A stretch of 64,000 nt of DNA from contig JAKYXN010000007.1 of the NCBI GenBank assembly GCA_022538095.1, positions 58,232-122,231 on the forward strand, read 5' to 3'. A program made the translations under genes and the position numbers. This DNA comes from Puniceicoccaceae bacterium K14 (lineage in GTDB: Bacteria > Verrucomicrobiota > Verrucomicrobiia > Opitutales > Opitutaceae). A model generated the notes under the pieces. The model did not search any database. It was not told where the DNA came from and saw only the letters and a program-made list of their open reading frames with translations. This document shows positions 55,801 through 64,000 of this stretch, piece after piece; position 1 is the stretch's first letter, and the number at the start of each line of letters is the position of its first letter.

Positions 55801-58713
55801 ATTACCGTCGATAATGCCGCCAAAAACATCATTCGCAAAAATCTCTTCATCAACCCGTTCCCAGGGCTGAGGCTGACGGGCGCTGGAACGGAAGAAACTC
55901 TCGTGCAGAACAATGAATTCGTCAACGGTCAGATCGGCGTACTAATCGATGGCAACGCCCACAATAACACCCTCGGCGGAACGGAGTTGGAAGAAGCGAA
56001 CGAGATTAAAAATACCGCAGTGTTCGTCGGGATCGAATCAGGCCAAGAAAACAGCGTTTTAGGAAATCTCTACGAAGGAGAACAATTCCAAATGGCAGTG
56101 GACCTAGCCTTCGACGAGAACAGTTTCGCGTTCCAAAACGAAAACGACGATGACGGCAACTCCGCAGCTAACACCGCTCCGAATCGACTTCAAAATAAAC
56201 CTGAGTTTAAGTTTGTGGATACAGACGATCAGGAGCGTGCATTCGGCATTTTTCGGAGCCAAGGATTACAGGAGTACCGGATCGAGTGCTACCATGAATA
56301 TGGTAAGCCGCCAGTGATCCGAGACGTCACGACCGACGTCACAGGCATCGCTCCCTTCAGCTTCCCAGTTCCCTCTAACGACGTTCTTGGGCCCTTCTTT
56401 TTCACTGCGACCGACCGCGACGGTAACACCTCGGAGAGTTCCGTCCTCTCTTTGTCTTATATTGTGGATACGGAAGATGATTTGCCTGACGCCTTGCTCG
56501 CAAACGGGAAAAACGTGACCGCGAGCGGCAACCGTTCGTTGCGAGCCGCGCTATCGGATACGAACCGATTTGGCCTTTCCGATCGAGGCGTGGCTGAGCG
56601 CACTTCCAACCACATCGACGCGTTTGTCTTCTTTCAGATTAGCCCAAGCGACACGGCGATTCCGCTCATCGAACTGGATACGCCTCTGCCAACTATCGAT
56701 AACATAAACCTAACCTTGGGAGCGGACCTGAGCGAAGCCGACCGAGATATCCTGGCTACTTTGGGCGGCTCGGCATCGGATTTCGAAGTGGATGAGCTCG
56801 TGCGTTTTCGCCCCACCGCCACCGCGGCGAATGCGGGAGCTTCATTCGGAGCTGCCCTCAAACTGGTCAACAACAGTTTCACCTTAAAGCGGCTCCAGTT
56901 CGAAGCGTTTCCCGGCTCCGGCGTCGTCGCAGAGAACACTACGGCTATATTGTCCGACAGCGGCCCCTCTGGCTTAGTACCGATATCGCACCGTTTAACA
57001 GTTGAGGGATGTCGATTCTTCGACATGGGCGAAAACGGACTGGAAAGCACTGCATTCGAAACCCTGATCGGTGGCGACACCCAAGAACTCGGGGACTTCC
57101 CCGGAAATATCATGGCGCGCAATGGCGCAAGCGGCATCCAGATAACAGCCGTCCAAGAGCTGATCGAAATTCGAGGCAATATAATCGGCGGCTCGAATCT
57201 GGGAGAAGCAAATCAAGTTCGTGGAATCACATTAGACAACGGCGCCTTTCTCATCGAAAACAACCTCATCGCCTTTAATAACGGACCAGGCATTCGTATC
57301 GATGGCCCTAGCGCCTTTGATTCGCAACTTCCTGTAGACTACATGCTGCGTAACAACGAAATCGCCAATAATACAGGCCAAGGCATCGATCTTTTTTCAG
57401 GCTTTGCTCACTTCCGAGGCAATTCGATCCACTTTGATGGGCGAGTAGAGCCTGGCGAAGGGATTCGCGTCACAAGCCCATTTCCGCCCTCGCCGCCGCC
57501 CGTCATCCAAAGCGTAACGCGAGCGGGCGACAAACTCGTCTTGGATCTCGAGCTAGAGGTCGTGCGCGACCCGCGCTTGGCTAACTTCGCGATTGCGACC
57601 GAATGCATTGTTGAAGTCTTCGAGAGCATTCCCCGCAGTGGTGCTCAGGAGACTTGTGCCACTGGGAAACGGCATATCGGAACCATCATCCTTGAACACG
57701 GAGAAGGCGAACTCCAGGCCACCGCGACGATTGACGCTCCCGAAGACCTATTGGAAAGTTCTCTCATCTCGGCAACCCTCACCAGCCGGGTAAGCGCTAC
57801 CACCGCGTTCTCCAACTGCGTCTCGCTTGGCGATGCCGACGGCGACGGATCGCCCGACTCAGAAGATCCTGCTCCTACAGACCCCACAATCTCAGCTATT
57901 CGTGGGTTCGATGGCTTTAATGCGATCACCCCATTGGTTACCTTCAAATCAAGCGGAAACAGCGGAGCTGGGGTGACCTCTACTTTCGTTAGCTCGGAAA
58001 CCATTGCCGAGGGACTCGCGAACTTTGGACTAACAACGCCGGAGCGAGCAGAGCTCCTAGCCGGCTTGTTCAATATCAATGCCATTGTAAGTCCTCCCGG
58101 AAGCAGCATCCAAATACGTATCCAAATTCCCGATAGCCTACCACATAGACCCAACGCCTATTTCAAGGTGCAGCTCCAAGAAAACGACTTCGTATTCGAA
58201 GCCTACGAGCTCGCTGAGATCACCGAAGAGGATTTCATCATCACGCTCGTCGATGGCGGCTCCGGCGATCTCGACGGAGTGGCCAATGGAATCATCGTCG
58301 ATCCAGGCGCCATGGTATTCGACCCAGACCTCGTCGTTGCAACGCCAGGAGACGCAGACGGCGACGGCTTGCCCAACGAGTTTGAGTTAGAATTCTTTGG
58401 CAACGAAACAAGCGCCAACCCCAACGACGATTCCGACAAAGACGGATTCACCGAGCTAGAAGAATTCGTTATGGGCACCGACCCAACTGATCCGCTCAGC
58501 TCCCTACGCTTGTCCATCAAACTCGACGAAAAAATCGTCCATATTTCCTTAGCCAGTAATTTAGGCCGTCTCTATATATTAAAAGGAAGCGAAGATCTTA
58601 TCGAATTCACGGAAATAGAAATAAAAGAAGGGACAGGCGAAGAAATAGTATTCAGTTTATCGCTCGAAGAATACCGACGCTTTTTCCAAATAGGAGTAGA
58701 GCTCTCCAATTAA
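52864..58713 (+). CDS. Giant secreted beta-helix protein with calcium-binding C-terminus
   Basis: 1949 residues from ATG 52864; a GTG at 52822 is possible but starts before a weak leader. A signal peptide (MIVFFLLSAFPAFA) precedes long series of short beta-turn repeats with N-x-I/F patterns (ENEITNNRFNDG, NNEIANNTGQGIDL), the style of right-handed beta-helix pectin-lyase-fold proteins (NosD/Beta_helix). Two thrombospondin type 3-like calcium segments (DADGDGSPDSEDPAPTDPT and DADGDGLPNEFELEFFGNE with DSDKDGFTELEEF) lie near the C-terminus. The last 75 residues form a small beta domain common at the end of verrucomicrobial exoproteins. It is probably cell-surface or secreted and glycan-related; no enzyme motif is proven. 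Confidence 0.8.
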   Translation: MEVSQILQRSFALRMIVFFLLSAFPAFAQIPDAGFFGTTVINVRYSGKDKLQFFVDRPGIVSADVVARNASGELVGNPSVTLVFERSQELLIEELPDGEEITITYSGTFKESNDGPEIPFELTTSGEMGPITGSARRGSFPNDTLVWDGDHTILDRVSIPEGVTLDIRPGSLVHSLRPDSSLTRGDILLSGGNLIAEGVIFENLDELASSRQGEDDPAPTATLKDCGFFSSDFEMDVTFSGYEVSADNLFEHDIFAYEFRVVTSAAEFVATGESLFLVLLEGDSISGRVFGTTGEELFEVLNVSTSRSDELERVASGDPLRTLSVLEKRQLITRLVIFDFGQSIGDFTTIGTDFRFTDIGDLNFKGHTLPRSTVFMDLDTGTRVVAENNVLGKLVADPSREGLDDVGGINSTNTVSVAEVNFSSNSFSGFVDTGIFVSQLVADSFTVNDNQIWEGVESSESYSIVFENLQEGGVYQLARNSGVDSITLGDVSDGGAFGVLAESNICDGFEIYGSDNSITNNTVGGFRDTPIGTGIALGSLDPEAEVSAENTFVGNQILGFDKGIEIAFAMDNTFRDNRVLLNRVSLALNGESTQRSAVDNILVNNAFCAIETNLILEGACDSGGCANQYDLGLILAEENIVEGTSSGGNLWDDYEGVDGNEDGIGDTTHTAAAATNGTVHVDRFPLVGECFPLKIVVNTRGNESDANLNDVNADADLTEPGLQTTLRAAIETANLLPGQQVICFDPELGGSMGAEGPFDITDPVTIDGKDSNENAARFEFNIGTSKSLFRFLEDTDGSQLIGIEVGPSSDDDYIAVIGAKEVVIKDCLFATDFGLENAPPTRLAQIAISENGSAVITQCEFAGGVAVEIDNSSGTQIGLQNAADFNLFKGAVIKITGEASTGNQIVNAEFQENEIRDTGFITIDNAPANRIGLEEEGGRNTFLNESLGNAVAYIVVQGSKAQENEITNNRFNDGSSTTGITVDNAAKNIIRKNLFINPFPGLRLTGAGTEETLVQNNEFVNGQIGVLIDGNAHNNTLGGTELEEANEIKNTAVFVGIESGQENSVLGNLYEGEQFQMAVDLAFDENSFAFQNENDDDGNSAANTAPNRLQNKPEFKFVDTDDQERAFGIFRSQGLQEYRIECYHEYGKPPVIRDVTTDVTGIAPFSFPVPSNDVLGPFFFTATDRDGNTSESSVLSLSYIVDTEDDLPDALLANGKNVTASGNRSLRAALSDTNRFGLSDRGVAERTSNHIDAFVFFQISPSDTAIPLIELDTPLPTIDNINLTLGADLSEADRDILATLGGSASDFEVDELVRFRPTATAANAGASFGAALKLVNNSFTLKRLQFEAFPGSGVVAENTTAILSDSGPSGLVPISHRLTVEGCRFFDMGENGLESTAFETLIGGDTQELGDFPGNIMARNGASGIQITAVQELIEIRGNIIGGSNLGEANQVRGITLDNGAFLIENNLIAFNNGPGIRIDGPSAFDSQLPVDYMLRNNEIANNTGQGIDLFSGFAHFRGNSIHFDGRVEPGEGIRVTSPFPPSPPPVIQSVTRAGDKLVLDLELEVVRDPRLANFAIATECIVEVFESIPRSGAQETCATGKRHIGTIILEHGEGELQATATIDAPEDLLESSLISATLTSRVSATTAFSNCVSLGDADGDGSPDSEDPAPTDPTISAIRGFDGFNAITPLVTFKSSGNSGAGVTSTFVSSETIAEGLANFGLTTPERAELLAGLFNINAIVSPPGSSIQIRIQIPDSLPHRPNAYFKVQLQENDFVFEAYELAEITEEDFIITLVDGGSGDLDGVANGIIVDPGAMVFDPDLVVATPGDADGDGLPNEFELEFFGNETSANPNDDSDKDGFTELEEFVMGTDPTDPLSSLRLSIKLDEKIVHISLASNLGRLYILKGSEDLIEFTEIEIKEGTGEEIVFSLSLEEYRRFFQIGVELSN

Positions 58714-58717
58714 AACC

Positions 58718-59668
58718 ATGGCGACCGACGACGCAAAACAGCCCAATACGCCCCCTCAAACAAAGGACTATTGGCGTTCGGCTATCGTGAAAGCCATCAT
58801 GATATTGGAAGAAAGATACGAAGATCCGCCCACCGTCTCAGAGCTCGCTCGCGCGTCCGGATTTTCCCACTACCACTTTCAGCGAGCCTTCAAGGCAATC
58901 GTCGGCGAGTCGGTAGAACGCCACATCCTACGCCTGCGCCTTGAACGCAGTGCAGCTCTATTGAAGTCATCCACGTGGCAGGTCAGCGCAATAGCGATTG
59001 CCTGTGGTTTTGCGGATCAATCGGTATTCTCTCGAGCCTTCAAAAAACACTACGGTATCTCCGCTGTCCAATTTCGAAAAAGCGAAGGGACTGTCCCCTT
59101 TCTCCAAGGTTATTTTAAATCGCGCCCCCAAGAGAATTTAGAATCTGCAGGAGTCCCGCTTCCATCTGCCTATCTCGAAACCTGGCCGGATTTAGAAGCG
59201 ATTTGCTATCGTTGTTACGGATCAATCACAGATATGCACGGTCACTGGAAAAGCCTCCTCAATTGGAGCAAAGATGTCTTCGATCTTAAAGAAGCGCGCT
59301 TCTTCGGCCTCTGGTTTGATGACTGGAGCGGAAAAGATAAGGTGTATCGTTACGAATGTGCGATTGTTCCAAATTCCCAATACGGTTCACTAACAATCCC
59401 CCCTCCGTTTCACAAACGTACGATACCAAGCGGCCAGGTGTCCATCGCGAATGCCCACGGGGGGTTAAAGGAAATCGACCGCCAATGGCGTGCCTTTGCC
59501 GAAGGCTGGCTCCCTTTCTCCGGCTTTCAACCCAGGGGTGAGTTCGTTCTCGACGAGTACCCGAGCAATCTCGCACTCGCTTCCTACCCCAAACAACTCA
59601 TCCATTTAGTCACTGGATTTTCACTACGAATGTGTTTACCCATTCAGGAGAACCCTCTCGATTTTTGA
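58718..59668 (+). CDS. AraC-family regulator with GyrI-like effector domain
   Basis: 316 residues. The AraC HTH pair is at the N-terminus (about 20-120): VSELARASGFSHYHFQRAFK and ACGFADQSVFSRAFKKHYG. The C-terminal half (about 145-310) reads like a GyrI/SOUL-type small-molecule domain (YRYECAIVPNS, FHKRTIPSGQVSIANAHG). That order is typical of Rob/TetD-like regulators. It starts 4 bp after the giant gene and may be read from the same transcript. Confidence 0.88.
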   Translation: MATDDAKQPNTPPQTKDYWRSAIVKAIMILEERYEDPPTVSELARASGFSHYHFQRAFKAIVGESVERHILRLRLERSAALLKSSTWQVSAIAIACGFADQSVFSRAFKKHYGISAVQFRKSEGTVPFLQGYFKSRPQENLESAGVPLPSAYLETWPDLEAICYRCYGSITDMHGHWKSLLNWSKDVFDLKEARFFGLWFDDWSGKDKVYRYECAIVPNSQYGSLTIPPPFHKRTIPSGQVSIANAHGGLKEIDRQWRAFAEGWLPFSGFQPRGEFVLDEYPSNLALASYPKQLIHLVTGFSLRMCLPIQENPLDF

Positions 59669-60199
59669 TCTATCACAGTAAGCAATAAGCGTTTACGCCA
59701 TTAGTGTAAAAATTCGAAACCACAGAATTTTGTATACATTGCTCAAAACAATTAAAATCCAAGACCATGGGTTCTTGAATTAGGTGCCTGCATCCATTAA
59801 ATTGACGCGCATTAACCAGATTGCTGGAATCGTCTCTATAGCAAAATCTCAGCGGCAAAGATAGAAAGATCTCCAGGGTTGCGACTTAGAATCGTTGTAA
59901 ACGATGGGGATTCGCATCAAATCGAAATTTGCAATATGCTTCACAAAGGCCAAGGACGAACAGGAAGCATATCAGGAAAAAATCACAAAGCTCCCTTTCT
60001 ACTGTCAAAACACCAAATCCTCACTTATTACATATTAATCTCGCTATCGCGCAAAACCTTCTACCTTGTTCCAACTCCAAGTTTCAGAGTGTCTATTCAA
60101 ATGTAGGCATTCGGGTATATTCCAGTTCAAGCGTCGCTGTTCGAATTCTTACCTACTTCGAACACAATTAGATGCTTTTGAGTATAACACTAAATCAAT
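59669..60199. other. Long leader/intergenic region before the RRM gene, with a hairpin
   Basis: 531 bp without a supported gene. GTTCGAA-TTCTTACCTAC-TTCGAAC (60138-60162) forms a 7-bp stem with an 11-base loop, 37 bp upstream of the RRM ATG. Genes for small RNA-binding proteins often have long structured leaders; here that is an inference. Confidence 0.4.
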
Positions 60200-60574
60200 A
60201 TGGAAATATACGTTGGAAACGTTTCTTTCGACGCCTCGGAAGGGGACTTACAAGATGCATTCGAAGAATTCGGAGCTGTTTCAGCACTGAAAATCATTAC
60301 CGATCGCGACACAGGCCGCTCACGCGGATTCGCTTTCGTAACAATGGACAACGATGACGAAGCACGCGCTGCTATCGAAGGCCTAAACGGCCGCGACCTT
60401 TCAGGCCGTGACCTCACAGTTCGCGAAGCGACTCCAAGAGCTCCTAGAAGCCCCCGCGGTGGCGGTGGCGGCTACGGTGGCGGCGGTGGTGGCGGCGGCT
60501 ACGGTGGTGGTGGCCGAGGCAACGATCGCCGTGGCGGTGGAAATCGCGGCGGGGGCGGGGGCTACGGTCGCTAA
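60200..60574 (+). CDS. Glycine-rich RRM RNA-binding protein
   Basis: 124 residues. One RRM fills residues 1-77 with RNP2 IYVGNV (3-8) and RNP1 RGFAFVTM (42-49). The tail is Gly/Arg/Tyr-rich (RGG-like, GGGGYGGGG). Such bacterial Rbp proteins bind single-stranded RNA and often rise in the cold; the neighbouring RhlE-type helicase fits. It ends before a strong terminator. Confidence 0.93.
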   Translation: MEIYVGNVSFDASEGDLQDAFEEFGAVSALKIITDRDTGRSRGFAFVTMDNDDEARAAIEGLNGRDLSGRDLTVREATPRAPRSPRGGGGGYGGGGGGGGYGGGGRGNDRRGGGNRGGGGGYGR

Positions 60575-60605
60575 TAGTCCTCTCCGAAGACTTCATTAAC
60601 TTTCA

Positions 60606-60637
60606 GGTCGGTTTCCGCAAGGAACCGGCCTTTTTTT
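60606..60637 (+). terminator. Terminator of the RRM gene
   Basis: GGTCGGTTTCC-GCAA-GGAACCGGCC forms a 10-bp stem with a small bulge and a GCAA tetraloop, followed by seven T. It lies 31 bp after the stop. Confidence 0.85.
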
Positions 60638-60790
60638 ATTTTGAGACAAAAGCGAGATCACCTAACTGAAGGGCAGGCTCTAAATCATCCCATTTTTCAT
60701 TAACCACAGCCCCGGCTACCGTCCACAGATTCTCATTCTGCAAGCAAGACGCTGTTTTACCCCACCGTGCTTTCGTAATAAAACACGAAA

Positions 60791-60811
60791 CGCCAACGCT
60801 GAGCGTTGGCG
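60791..60811. repeat. Perfect REP-like hairpin
   Basis: CGCCAACGC-TGA-GCGTTGGCG is a 9-bp perfect stem with a 3-base loop in the convergent gap between the RRM and helicase genes. It is GC-rich without a T-tract, so it is more likely a REP-like element or a weak terminator. Confidence 0.5.
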
Positions 60812-60887
60812 CGCATAATGAAAAATTTGCCCTACGATTCGGGTAGGATTTCAACCCGAGATATAGACCAGTAAAACGAAACGCGCC

Positions 60888-62303
60888 CTACAGGCGCTCT
60901 TTAATAGCTCCGATCATAGATTTCCAACGGCTCCCCGCAGGCTTTTTTTCGGATTCCCCAGAAGCCTCGGCTCTTTTCTTAGGCGCTGGCCCTCTCCTTG
61001 TCCGTGTGTCGTTCGAACGTCGATTATTTGGTCTCGCAGAATTGTTTCTCCGCCCACCCTCGCCGTCTGATTCGGCAACTCGTTTCCGCGGAGGACGAGA
61101 CGATGAACGTCGTTGCTGAGAACCCCTCGGCTTCCTTATGTTAGACGCAGATGATCTCTGATTTCCACGGTCTGAAGCTGGGATACAGCCTTCAAATTCT
61201 ACCACGTCAATGTTTCGCCCGAGCAAACGCTCGATTCCTCTAAGTAACTTACCTTCGTCCTCACCCACAAGCGAAACTGCTTCGCCTTCCTTGCCTGCCC
61301 GGCCCGTTCTTCCGATACGGTGAACGTAGTCTTCGGCAACATTTGGCAGCTCGTAGTTCACCACGTGAGGCAAGCTATCAATATCTATTCCTCTGGCTGC
61401 GACGTCTGTCGCCACAAGTACGCGGATTGTACGATTCTTAAATGCTTTCAAAGCCCGCTCTCTAGCAGACTGACTCTTATTTCCATGAATAGCAGCCGTT
61501 TCGACACCATCTTCAGCAAGCTGTTTCGCCAGACGATTTGCCCCATGCTTCGTCCTCGTAAAGACAAGTACCTGTTTCCAATCCCCTTCGCTCACCAGAC
61601 GCGACAAAAGAGCTCGTTTTCCCGACTTCTTTACCCAATAGACCGATTGATCTACCGTCTCTGCTGCAGTGTTACGGCGAGCGACTTCGATTTGCATCGG
61701 ATTATCCAGCAAGCCTTCCGAAAGACGTTTTATCTCTTCGGAATAAGTCGCTGAGAAAAGAAGATTCTGTCGCTCTTTTGGCAACAACTTCAAAACCCTG
61801 CGGATATCGTGAATAAAGCCCATATCCAACATGCGGTCCGCTTCATCGAGGACCAAGGCCTCCAATTGGCGAAAATCCACTGCTTTACGATCCGCCAAGT
61901 CGAGTAACCTCCCAGGAGTCGCAACTAAGATATCAACTCCTCGTCTCAATGTACTGACTTGTGGATTGATCCCAACACCCCCAAAAACAACCGCCGAGCG
62001 TAAGTTCAACCTCTCGCCATAAATGCGAAAGCTCTCGTTTACCTGGGCCGCCAGTTCTCTAGTCGGAGTCAAAACCAGTGCTCTTGGACGTTTGGACGAT
62101 GGTCCCGATTCACTCAAATTTTGTAGAATTGGCAATGCGAAGGCTGCGGTTTTACCGGTTCCAGTCTGAGCCCCACCCAATACGTCTCTTCCTTCAAGAA
62201 TCGCTGGTATGGCTTTGGACTGAATAGGAGTCGCACTCGAGTACCCTTTTTCCGTAATCGCGTTGATAAGTTCGGCCCGAAGACCGAGATTGCTAAATGA
62301 CAT
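60888..62303 (-). CDS. rhlE: DEAD-box RNA helicase, RhlE type
   Basis: 471 residues. Motifs in order: Q motif ([14 protein letters not shown]), Walker A AQTGTGKT (about 45-52), [29 protein letters not shown], then [13 protein letters not shown] and [10 protein letters not shown]. The C-terminal 90 residues are Arg/Ser/Pro-rich and disordered, probably an RNA-binding tail. The order and the FVHD-like region ([10 protein letters not shown]) fit RhlE better than CsdA or SrmB. It is convergent with the RRM gene. Confidence 0.92.
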   Translation of the reverse strand: MSFSNLGLRAELINAITEKGYSSATPIQSKAIPAILEGRDVLGGAQTGTGKTAAFALPILQNLSESGPSSKRPRALVLTPTRELAAQVNESFRIYGERLNLRSAVVFGGVGINPQVSTLRRGVDILVATPGRLLDLADRKAVDFRQLEALVLDEADRMLDMGFIHDIRRVLKLLPKERQNLLFSATYSEEIKRLSEGLLDNPMQIEVARRNTAAETVDQSVYWVKKSGKRALLSRLVSEGDWKQVLVFTRTKHGANRLAKQLAEDGVETAAIHGNKSQSARERALKAFKNRTIRVLVATDVAARGIDIDSLPHVVNYELPNVAEDYVHRIGRTGRAGKEGEAVSLVGEDEGKLLRGIERLLGRNIDVVEFEGCIPASDRGNQRSSASNIRKPRGSQQRRSSSRPPRKRVAESDGEGGRRNNSARPNNRRSNDTRTRRGPAPKKRAEASGESEKKPAGSRWKSMIGAIKERL

Positions 62304-62593
62304 ATAATTTTATTTTGCTCCTAATTGCGCGCAGCCAGCAGCAATAGCTGGGTACCGATCAAACGACTTAAAAAAGGAGCGATTCATGGCCACGAATTAT
62401 AAATAATATTCGTCGCAATTCGATTCGACGCCGACCGGAAGGCGTCATTTATCCGCCTTGCCTAGCAGACAATGTCAGCTGCGCATAGCTAAATCGCAAT
62501 AATTCCTCAATCTCTGAAGAATCTAGGTAGAAACCCAGGCCCACAATCCTTAGCTGGTTAAAGGCTAATTATAATCTAGACGATAAACGCACT

Positions 62594-63397
62594 ATGAAAT
62601 CCTCACAGACGCTAACTCTATTAGCAGGAATCCTCTTTTCACTCTTTTCGCCAGCGCTTCTAAAAGCATCCATCGTCGGGAAAACAAAGGAGGACATAAT
62701 CGCTGAGTACGGAAAGCCATCCGCCACCGAATTAAACTCTCAAAGTGTGATATTACGTTACCCGGAAGGAGCCATCACCCTCGTAAACGGCAAAGTCGCT
62801 TCGTACATCGGCAACTTCGGAAGGGAGGAGAAACCCAGCGAGACTGCCCTAGCGACCACGCAGCAACCGCTTCAAGCGAGCCCAACACCCAAAGCAAACG
62901 CACTCGAAACTCCCCCATTCCCGAGCTTCCTTTGGAATAACAAATTAGCCGTTGCTCAGCAAAAAGCGGAAAAATACGACCTCCCTATTCTCGCCCTCTT
63001 CACCGGTCCAGATTGGTGCCCACCGTGTATTCAATTAGAAAACGAAGTTTTCACCGACAACCGATTCAAACGCTTTGTAGAACAACGCTTTATTCCACTA
63101 AAAGTCGCTCTTTATCGAAACTCTTATCAGCAACCCGCTGAGAAAGCTCAGTACGAAGAACTCAGCTCCCGCTACGGAAACCGTGGCGTCCCCGCATTCT
63201 ACATACTGAGCAAAGAAGGCGATCAAATCGCAAAGCCCGATATCTTCAAACGTTATGAGGGAGCTACTGATAGAACAGAACTAATCATTGCCGCCATCGA
63301 ACAAGCAGATGGCTCTCCAGGGCTCAGTATGTCTCCCTTTAAAATAGTCGCCGGCCTAGGAATACTCTTAATCGTACTACGAATCATCCGCAGGTAA
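62594..63397 (+). CDS. Periplasmic/membrane thioredoxin-fold protein
   Basis: 267 residues. A signal peptide (MKSSQTLTLLAGILFSLFS) is followed by a small SmpA/OmlA-like segment (GKTKEDIIAEYGKPSATEL), a Pro/Ala linker, a thioredoxin domain with active site WCPPC (within GPDWCPPCIQLE) and a C-terminal TM helix (FKIVAGLGILLIVLRII). The cis-Pro region is GVPAFYIL. The CPPC pair suggests reductase rather than isomerase activity, on unknown exported partners. Confidence 0.85.
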   Translation: MKSSQTLTLLAGILFSLFSPALLKASIVGKTKEDIIAEYGKPSATELNSQSVILRYPEGAITLVNGKVASYIGNFGREEKPSETALATTQQPLQASPTPKANALETPPFPSFLWNNKLAVAQQKAEKYDLPILALFTGPDWCPPCIQLENEVFTDNRFKRFVEQRFIPLKVALYRNSYQQPAEKAQYEELSSRYGNRGVPAFYILSKEGDQIAKPDIFKRYEGATDRTELIIAAIEQADGSPGLSMSPFKIVAGLGILLIVLRIIRR

Positions 63398-63447
63398 GCG
63401 TACTCAAACTAAGCCACTCTTCTCAACCTTTGAGGAGAAGATTCGGC

Positions 63448-63903
63448 CTAATCCAAAGCGTCGATCGCAGCGAGCACGTCTAACGCCTGCTCTTCAGTCG
63501 AAGCCGTTTCGTCCTTCCAGACCAACACCCCATCCTTAAATAGGAATGCTTGTCGTTTGGCCTTCCCTGTGGCAGCAGGCACGCCAAAAGCGTTGATTAC
63601 AATTTTTTCAGCGTCCGCGATCAATGGATACGGTAGCTCCCGATTCTCGTGAAATTCCTTTTGAGCTCCCACTTCATCCGCACTAACTCCTAATACACTC
63701 ACGCCCTTCTCAGACAAATCCGAGAATGCGTCACGCAAGCTGCAAACCTGCTTGATGCACCCCGGCGTTTCCGCTTTAGGATAGAAAAAGACTAAGGCGT
63801 AGCCTTCTGAACAAACATCGTTAATCACAACTTCGTCACCCTCTTGATCCAAGCCCGTCACTGCAGGAACCGAATCCTTAAGCTCAAGCGCAGATAAATT
63901 CAT
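63448..63903 (-). CDS. bcp: Peroxiredoxin, BCP/PrxQ type
   Basis: 151 residues from ATG 63903; a TTG at 63927 would add eight residues. The peroxidatic Cys49 and resolving Cys54 lie in ETPGCIKQVCSLRD, the five-residue spacing of atypical 2-Cys BCP proteins. FFYPKAETPGC replaces the usual FFYPKD-x-TPGC wording. It reduces hydroperoxides with thioredoxin-like partners. It is convergent with the thioredoxin-fold gene. Confidence 0.9.
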   Translation of the reverse strand: MNLSALELKDSVPAVTGLDQEGDEVVINDVCSEGYALVFFYPKAETPGCIKQVCSLRDAFSDLSEKGVSVLGVSADEVGAQKEFHENRELPYPLIADAEKIVINAFGVPAATGKAKRQAFLFKDGVLVWKDETASTEEQALDVLAAIDALD

Positions 63904-63931
63904 CGAAGTAAAAGATCCCCGGAGCAAGCTC

Positions 63932-63964
63932 TCGACCTGTCGGTCGACTGACGCTTCGCGTCAG
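63932..63964. repeat. Two adjacent hairpins upstream of the peroxiredoxin gene
   Basis: TCGACC-TGTC-GGTCGA (63932-63947) and CTGACGC-TTC-GCGTCAG (63948-63964) abut each other. They could be a REP-type element or the end of a gene beyond the window edge. No promoter is clear between them and the ATG at 63903. Confidence 0.45.
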
Positions 63965-64000
63965 CGAGGCATTTGACTACATTTCTAAATCCATTTGCGA

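Noticed and set aside
60636..60854. 72-residue minus-strand ORF between the RRM and helicase genes
   Set aside because: It crosses the perfect REP-like hairpin and ends in the terminator T-tract of the RRM gene; no homology recognised.
1..64000. CRISPR array
   Set aside because: No series of regularly spaced short repeats was found. The repeats seen are tandem 112-bp units or dispersed pairs, with no cas genes nearby.

Overview
The window looks like a chromosomal segment of a marine-type member of the Verrucomicrobiota, probably class Opitutae. This is inferred from gene content, not from a marker phylogeny: secreted proteins built of W-x(3)-DP-x-AA repeats, a very large beta-helix protein ending in calcium-binding thrombospondin type 3 repeats, a secreted polysaccharide-lyase-like enzyme with a ricin-type lectin tail, and the local style of the complex I operon. 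No rRNA gene is present, so the assignment is moderate.

Region 1 (1-13.5 kb, minus strand) is a respiratory complex I operon read B-C-D-E-F-G-H-I-J-K-L-M-N, with nuoN cut by the window edge. No nuoA lies ahead of nuoB. A tRNA-Ser(GGA) sits divergently at 13.73 kb. Region 2 (13.8-21.5 kb) is an accessory island: two tandem 112-bp REP-like repeats, a solitary GIY-YIG nuclease, the relic tail of a second one, then a defence-like locus. That locus holds a small XRE regulator with candidate operators, an MmeI-like DNA methyltransferase that loses its target-recognition part and runs into the tail of an ATP-binding (AlbA_2/HATPase_c_4-like) protein, a SF2 helicase and a T5orf172-type GIY-YIG nuclease. 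Region 3 (22-31 kb) has an AraC regulator, a VOC protein whose 3' end is duplicated 6.5 kb away, an Lnt-like catalytic domain without its membrane part, two repeat proteins, the lyase-like protein, and two adjacent frameshifted genes (SDR and VTT/TVP38).

Region 4 (31-43.3 kb) holds a Crp-type regulator, a histone-deacetylase-family enzyme, a secreted endonuclease/exonuclease/phosphatase-family protein, a divergent TetR/SDR pair with strong palindromes, an orphan protein, a PepSY-TM protein with a TonB-dependent receptor (siderophore-type iron uptake) and a second TonB receptor. Region 5 (43.8-48.3 kb) is an array of small same-strand genes of mostly unknown function, several membrane-bound or secreted. 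Region 6 (48.5-52.6 kb, minus strand) is a metal module, most likely zinc: TonB receptor with His/Asp/Glu-rich loops, a CobW-family GTPase and a MerC-domain membrane protein; a shared TTGCA-N6-TTGCATT motif precedes the receptor and merC. Region 7 (52.8-64 kb) has the beta-helix giant, an AraC regulator, a glycine-rich RRM protein beside an RhlE-type DEAD-box helicase, a thioredoxin-fold protein and a BCP-type peroxiredoxin.

The best candidate for something not well described is the helicase plus GIY-YIG pair with its broken methyltransferase. Next are the small-gene array and the metal-uptake module with its shared candidate operator. All functions come from motif recognition by eye; no database search was run.
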